Assembly: GCA_036266155.1 (NCBI GenBank)
Contig: DATANR010000120.1
Span: 1-64,000 of the forward strand
DNA from: SIAJ01 sp036266155
Lineage (GTDB): Bacteria; Planctomycetota; Planctomycetia; Gemmatales; Gemmataceae
Reading direction: 5' to 3'
Length of the DNA stretch: 64,000 bases
Both the position numbers and the translations under genes were made by a program. The notes beneath the pieces were generated by a model. That model searched no databases, had not been told where the DNA came from, and saw only the letters and a program-made list of their open reading frames with translations. How positions within the stretch are numbered: position 1 is the first letter of the stretch; each line of letters begins with the position of its first letter. Positions 60,125 through 64,000 of this stretch are shown in pieces.

Positions 60125-61642
60125 ATGGCAATTAACTTCCTCCCCAACGATCCGTTGGCTGTAGACCAGATGCCCATGCGCAAACAGGACCCGCGCTCGG
60201 ACCGGCCCGCCAGTCGCGCCGGATTCACGTTTTTTGGGGCCGTGCCGGAGAAGCAGTATGACCAGGACACGGACGAGTTCCTTTTCTGGCAGTGCCGGGA
60301 GGCTGCACTTGCGGCGGTTGAGAACTGGGAAGACTTGAATGGAAACCTGACGGCATGGGCCCGCTCGGGGAAGAAACTCGAACTGTCGCTGGACTTCGAT
60401 GACCCAGAGTTCACCGGCCCTCAGAAATTGAACGCGTTCTACGATGGGGATGGACTGCGGTTCTTCATCTTCAAAAACGACGACGACGGGACGCGCGTGT
60501 GCTCTGGCCTCAGCACTGATACGGTGACCCACGAGGCCGGGCACGCCCTTCTGGACACACTCCGCCCGGAATTCATGGAAAGCAATTTCCCGGAAGTTAA
60601 TGCGTTCCACGAAGCGTTTGGCGACATCAACGCCGTCCTGACGGCCCTCGCTGACAAGCCGACGCGGGCGGCCCTCCTCAACCAGTCCGCCGACCTTGGT
60701 CAGGCGAATTTCGTCGAAGCATCATCTGAGTATCTATCGGACGCCATCCGACGCCAGTTCGGCAACGTTTCGCCATCAAAGCCGCGCCGGCTGTTGAACC
60801 AGTTCCAGTGGAAGCTGCCATCGGCCCTGCCGGCCGGGTCCTTCAACGACCCACCGGACCTTCTATCCCGCGAGGCCCACAACTTTAGTCGTGTATTCTC
60901 TGGCTGTTTCTACGACGTGCTCCGGGGCGTCTTTACCGCAGGCGGAGGGGGTGACGCCAATCTGGTGGCAGCGACCCGGACGGTTGCAAAGCTCTTGATC
61001 GACGCAGTGAAGACCGCTCCCCATACTCCCAGGTTCTTCAGCGCGGTTGGCCGTGGCATGTTGCTGGCCGATCAGGACCAGAATGATGGGGCGAACCAAG
61101 ACGCAATCCGAGCCGCATTTGAAGGTCACTCTGTGCTCCTGGGAACATCGCCGGTTGCCCCGACGGCCGTGCTCGACGGCCCATCTCCCAAGGTCCTAAA
61201 AAACTCGGCATCAATCGCTGATTCCACTCGGAGCGACCTTCGCGATCGACTGCGCGCTACTGCCGGCGGCAAGCTCACCGTCGCAGCGCACGCCTTGGCG
61301 GGCGCCCGCGTGGCCGCCGCGAACTACCAGCGCGAGATCGGCCTGGGTGGGCTCGACAAGCGGCTCAAGGGTGTGGTGGCTTACGCCGGAGAAACCGTCC
61401 TGGTCGGTTCGTCCGGTGGACGTGCGGCCGTGTTTGGAGCCATGCCGGAGCCAAACCAATCCGAGGACGAGGTGCTGGCGTTCGTCGAATCCCTCATCGC
61501 CAACGGCCGAGTACAGATTGGACAAAAGCCGAAGTTGGCAGCCGTCGCCAGGTCTAAAATTTCTTACGGCATCACGCATGTCATTCGGGCCAAAGGTGAC
61601 AAGAAGGTTCTCACGCGCGTGCGCTATTTTTGCGGTGGCTGA
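60125..61642 (+). CDS. Thermolysin-like HEAGH metallopeptidase with C-terminal tail domain
   Basis: A 505-residue protein without a classical signal. The zinc site is THEAGH (His136, Glu137, His140) with the third ligand Glu163 in NAFHEAFGD, as in M4/thermolysin-like gluzincins. A helical C-terminal half follows. The last 60 residues (VESLIANGRVQI ... GITHVIRAK ... VLTRVRY) resemble the end of the neighbouring HAD protein. AAGGAG sits before the ATG, directly after the broken phosphoesterase. Export or substrate are unknown. Predicted to be an active peptidase. Confidence 0.75.
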   Translation: MAINFLPNDPLAVDQMPMRKQDPRSDRPASRAGFTFFGAVPEKQYDQDTDEFLFWQCREAALAAVENWEDLNGNLTAWARSGKKLELSLDFDDPEFTGPQKLNAFYDGDGLRFFIFKNDDDGTRVCSGLSTDTVTHEAGHALLDTLRPEFMESNFPEVNAFHEAFGDINAVLTALADKPTRAALLNQSADLGQANFVEASSEYLSDAIRRQFGNVSPSKPRRLLNQFQWKLPSALPAGSFNDPPDLLSREAHNFSRVFSGCFYDVLRGVFTAGGGGDANLVAATRTVAKLLIDAVKTAPHTPRFFSAVGRGMLLADQDQNDGANQDAIRAAFEGHSVLLGTSPVAPTAVLDGPSPKVLKNSASIADSTRSDLRDRLRATAGGKLTVAAHALAGARVAAANYQREIGLGGLDKRLKGVVAYAGETVLVGSSGGRAAVFGAMPEPNQSEDEVLAFVESLIANGRVQIGQKPKLAAVARSKISYGITHVIRAKGDKKVLTRVRYFCGG

Positions 61643-61678
61643 GTACCGAAGGCCCGTTGGATATCCGGCTCCTCGCGT

Positions 61679-62596
61679 TCAAAATGCCGAATAGCGCTTC
61701 CGCCGCAGGACCCGTTCGCCACTGGGAGTGACTTCGATGCGGTGGGTCGCCCCTAGTGGGGACTCACCTGCCCCGGCGATTTGACCGTTCGAGTGGAGCG
61801 CTTCGACGCCGAGTGCGGCTTCGGCGACAACCTCGGGCTTGGGAACTTCTCCGTCGACGTGAGCAACATGCCCTTCGTCGGTAATCTGCATTCGGACGGT
61901 GACAGGTACATCCACCATGACCCCCCGGAGAGATTCAGGCGCGTGCGCTGGCAGTCGCGCGTGAGTGTTTGCCTGGACCTCGAACTCGCCGTCTCTCGCA
62001 TCGACAGATAACACGGACAACCCGCGGGTCGCTTGCAGAAAACCGGCGACTGCCAGCTTTAAGTTGGCTGCATTGCCCGGGAAGGCACTGCGCGCGATCA
62101 CCAGCGGCCCTTCGGCCCAGTCGCTAAAATCGGATCCGGGATCACTTGGAATTTGGTGGCCGCCGAATCGGAGGGCCCGCATTCCAAGATCGCGCGCGCG
62201 GGCAACGTGCTCTTGGTCCTCAGTAATGAAAAGGCAGGATTCGAGATTCGCGTTTAGCCCGGCCCGCTCCAACGCCTTGGCGAAGCACGCCGGCTTCGGT
62301 TTCGCTACGCCGGCGTGTGCTGAAAGTGTTACACGCTGGTCGACCGGTTGAAAGAACTCAGTCAGGCTGGCGGCGTTGAGGATCTCGAGAAATTCAGCGA
62401 ACACTTGCGGCAAATCGCGATCGGGTACGGGCAATTGCTGGGGAAAGTTTGACACCAGGCAAAGCGGCACCGCCGTGCCGGTGTCGTCAACGAAGTTCCG
62501 GAGGACTCCCAACGCCGACAATACGTGGGGGAAAGGTGTCCTGTCGGACTCGCGAATCAATGTATTGCCCAAATCGAACATGATGATGCGAATCAT
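61679..62596 (-). CDS. HAD-superfamily-like protein with an extra C-terminal domain
   Basis: A 305-residue protein. The N-terminal 200 residues look like a HAD fold: motif I MFDLGNTL (Asp8; the second Asp of DxD is replaced by Gly), motif II LVSNF, motif III AKPKPACFAKAL with Lys, and ITEDQEHVARARDLGM in place of motif IV. The changes suggest reduced or altered phosphatase activity. About 100 further residues end in VEALHSNGQI ... GATHRIEVT ... VLRRKRYSAF, similar to the end of the adjacent peptidase. GGGAG ten bases upstream supports ATG 62596. Convergent with the peptidase gene at 36 bp. Confidence 0.7.
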   Translation of the reverse strand: MIRIIMFDLGNTLIRESDRTPFPHVLSALGVLRNFVDDTGTAVPLCLVSNFPQQLPVPDRDLPQVFAEFLEILNAASLTEFFQPVDQRVTLSAHAGVAKPKPACFAKALERAGLNANLESCLFITEDQEHVARARDLGMRALRFGGHQIPSDPGSDFSDWAEGPLVIARSAFPGNAANLKLAVAGFLQATRGLSVLSVDARDGEFEVQANTHARLPAHAPESLRGVMVDVPVTVRMQITDEGHVAHVDGEVPKPEVVAEAALGVEALHSNGQIAGAGESPLGATHRIEVTPSGERVLRRKRYSAF

Positions 62597-62648
62597 TGGT
62601 GCGAACTCCCGCATGGGCGCCAAAATTACGGACGGCCCTGATTCCAGC

Positions 62649-62945
62649 TCAGTCGGGACGCAGTGGTACTGGCAGGCGCTCTACCGTCCGCCCGCGGCTT
62701 TCGTTCATCGCGGCGCTGCGATCGTAACCGTCATCCTCGTTGGGTTGCGCGTTTGCGATGTCGAAGATCTCTGTCAACGACTTGGCTGCTGCCAGCTTGC
62801 GACTAAAGTCGTCCTCCACGATTGGCATGACGACTTTCTCATTCGTTTGCAGAAGCACCTCGACTGTCTGCCCATCGCGAAGCGGCGGCCGCCCCGTTGG
62901 TCGGAGGACGCCATTTTCAAAGACAGCCGTGGTTCGCATCATCAT
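62649..62945 (-). CDS. AF2212/DUF104-like antitoxin, orphan
   Basis: A 98-residue protein with MMMRTTAVFENGVLRPTGR-PPLRDGQTVEVLL, the beta-rich start of the DUF104/AF2212-like antitoxin family, which neutralises PIN-domain toxins. The second half is charged and acidic. No PIN toxin is next to it; the neighbour on the same strand is the HAD-like protein, 52 bp away. Three ATG codons in a row make the exact start uncertain by up to two residues. Confidence 0.7.
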   Translation of the reverse strand: MMMRTTAVFENGVLRPTGRPPLRDGQTVEVLLQTNEKVVMPIVEDDFSRKLAAAKSLTEIFDIANAQPNEDDGYDRSAAMNESRGRTVERLPVPLRPD

Positions 62946-63301
62946 GACTCGCCTCGAATGCCTTCATGAGTGCATTCTAGCTGGCTGGCAGTGCTCGCAT
63001 AAGCGCGACGTTCACGGCGAATTCACTACCACTTTTTGTGGGGCTCTCCGCAGCCACTTTTCCCGAGTGAAGCATGGACGCAAGTCTTTTGCATCACATC
63101 GGATAGCGACAAAGCAGCAGTCAAAGAGCGCCAACCCCATGCACCCCTGGCGCTCTTCGTGGCGCTCTTTGATTGGCGCTCTTCGAATTTGGTCCGTTTA
63201 CAACGCAATGAAATGAATGTCGAAGCGATCATCGATTTCTGCCGCGAACGCCTGGAACCGGGGGACACCCGAGTGGGCTCACATCGGCCAGAACTAATTC
63301 G
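62946..63301. promoter_or_regulatory. Gene-free stretch with clustered TGGCGCTCTT repeats
   Basis: The 356-bp stretch between the enolase-superfamily gene and the antitoxin gene contains three direct copies of TGGCGCTCTT(C/T)(G) (63148, 63160, 63174) and one inverted copy (TCAAAGAGCGCCA at 63121-63133). The inverted copy and the middle direct copy (63160-63172) form a perfect 13-bp inverted repeat. It may be an operator or a regulatory RNA structure; no gene is seen. Confidence 0.5.
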
Positions 63302-64000
63302 TCATTGCCGGACGCCCCATTCCTTTAGGGCGTCACGGTTAAGCTCGATTCCTAGCCCTGGTTTATCCGATGGGACGTGTAAGAAGCCGTCGGAATCGGG
63401 CAGGAACGGCTCCGTAAGGAGATGATCCATGTACGGCGACGGTGTCAAGAACTCGACGTAGCGAGCGACCGGCAACGCGGCGGTCAGATGCAAATCGGCG
63501 GCGAGGCCGATCGCCGTGTTCCACCCGTGCGGCACAAGCTGAATGTTGTGCTCGTACGCCATCCAGCCGATGCGCCAGGCTTCAGTGAGGCCGCCGCATT
63601 TCGTGCAATCCGGCTGAATGATGTCGACGGCGTGATTCTGCAAGAACGGCCAGAAGCTCTGCCGGCGCGTGAGGACTTCGCCCGTTGAGATCGGGACTGG
63701 CGATTGACGGCGCAATTCGATGTAGCCCGCGAGATCGTCTGGCGGCAACGCCTCCTCGAACCAGACCACGTCGTATGCAGAGAGCATCTGGGCCGTGCGC
63801 AAGGCCCACTTGTAGCCGTGCGGCCAATAGGCGTCGCTGCCGCCGGCGTCGACCATCAACTCAACGTTTGGCCCAACGGTCTCGCGGGCTGTTTGAATCA
63901 GTAGTTCATCGGTCCGTGCATCGCGGCGGCCGAACGGCTTCCAGCCGAGCTTGATCGCCTTGAAGCCGCGGGCCGTCGCTTGTGTCAATTTCCACCGCAA
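63302..64000 (-). CDS. Enolase-superfamily (mandelate racemase/MLE-like) dehydratase, 3' part
   Basis: The last 232 residues of an enolase-superfamily enzyme; the 5' part lies beyond the right edge. Visible motifs: KAIKLGWKP (Lys catalytic motif region), LMVDAGGSDAY (metal-binding Asp), VVWFEEALPPDD (metal-binding Glu), ISTGEVLTRRQSF (third metal ligand Glu), DIIQPDCTKCGGLTEAWRI and LVPHGWNTAIGLAADLHL with the active-site His. Such enzymes abstract a proton next to a carboxylate and include mandelate racemase, gluconate and galactonate dehydratases. The exact substrate is not clear. Confidence 0.9.
   Translation of the reverse strand: MRWKLTQATARGFKAIKLGWKPFGRRDARTDELLIQTARETVGPNVELMVDAGGSDAYWPHGYKWALRTAQMLSAYDVVWFEEALPPDDLAGYIELRRQSPVPISTGEVLTRRQSFWPFLQNHAVDIIQPDCTKCGGLTEAWRIGWMAYEHNIQLVPHGWNTAIGLAADLHLTAALPVARYVEFLTPSPYMDHLLTEPFLPDSDGFLHVPSDKPGLGIELNRDALKEWGVRQ

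Noticed and set aside
1..64000. CRISPR array, rRNA, tRNA, transposase or integrase genes
   Set aside because: No regularly spaced direct repeats of CRISPR type and no corresponding gene or RNA motif was seen on either strand.

Overview
The window reads as chromosomal DNA of a planctomycete, most likely a Gemmatales/Gemmataceae-type organism. The evidence is the gene content: three PSD1/DUF1549/DUF1553 haem-domain proteins, two of them next to DUF1501 proteins; a PVC-type haem-binding CxxCH protein; exported proteins with an N-terminal LExR-xPA-like motif; ECF sigma factors next to or fused to unusual domains; a Ser/Thr kinase with TPRs; Uma2 and HNH genes; and GC-rich, densely palindromic intergenic DNA. 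This assignment is inferred from families, not from a marker gene. No rRNA, tRNA, CRISPR array or transposase was seen.

Layout. 1-1.5 kb: 5' end of an RND efflux permease and its lipoprotein adaptor. 1.7-5.4 kb: B12-dependent ribonucleotide reductase. 6.0-7.3 kb: a lipoprotein with three SHOCT-like repeats, overlapping the redox repressor gene rex. 7.3-10.5 kb: DUF5678/retropepsin-like protein and a PSD1 protein. 10.5-12.9 kb: CBS protein, small membrane protein and an exported HELTEA-motif protein, separated by strong hairpins, with a cloverleaf-like repeat at 10509-10583. 13.1-17.8 kb: CocE/NonD hydrolase, a small gene overlapping a frameshifted HNH gene, a c-type haem protein and uppP. 18.0-20.7 kb: divergent histidine kinase and SF1 helicase, the helicase carrying an in-frame palindromic repeat. 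20.7-24.2 kb: small Cys-rich membrane protein, then a Uma2 - membrane ParA-like ATPase - unknown partner operon. 24.3-31.7 kb: giant PVC haem protein, ECF sigma/SnoaL fusion and an exported repeat protein. 31.7-34.0 kb: a decayed patch with a gene remnant, HicB-like antitoxin, amber-split gene and RepA-like ATPase.

34.2-40.5 kb: PSD1 (with LamG insert) plus DUF1501, then a Gfo/Idh/MocA oxidoreductase. 40.8-47.7 kb: four-gene ABC exporter-like operon (GATase-like membrane protein, ATPase, permease, HEAT protein). 47.9-54.1 kb: WD40 protein, ECF sigma factor, TPR Ser/Thr kinase, small membrane protein. 54.2-58.7 kb: second PSD1/DUF1501 pair. 59.2-62.9 kb: phosphoesterase pseudogene with a large internal deletion, thermolysin-like HEAGH peptidase, HAD-like protein and AF2212-like antitoxin. 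63.3-64 kb: 3' part of an enolase-superfamily enzyme.

How the genes work together: PSD1/DUF1501, PVC haem and Gfo/Idh genes fit exported oxidative breakdown of complex glycans, as usually proposed for these paralogous families. ECF/kinase/WD40 genes fit envelope-linked signalling. The most interesting observations are a C-terminal module shared by two neighbouring, otherwise unrelated proteins (peptidase and HAD), the palindromic repeats including one read through inside a helicase gene, the Uma2-ParA-partner operon, and several precisely identifiable gene breakages.
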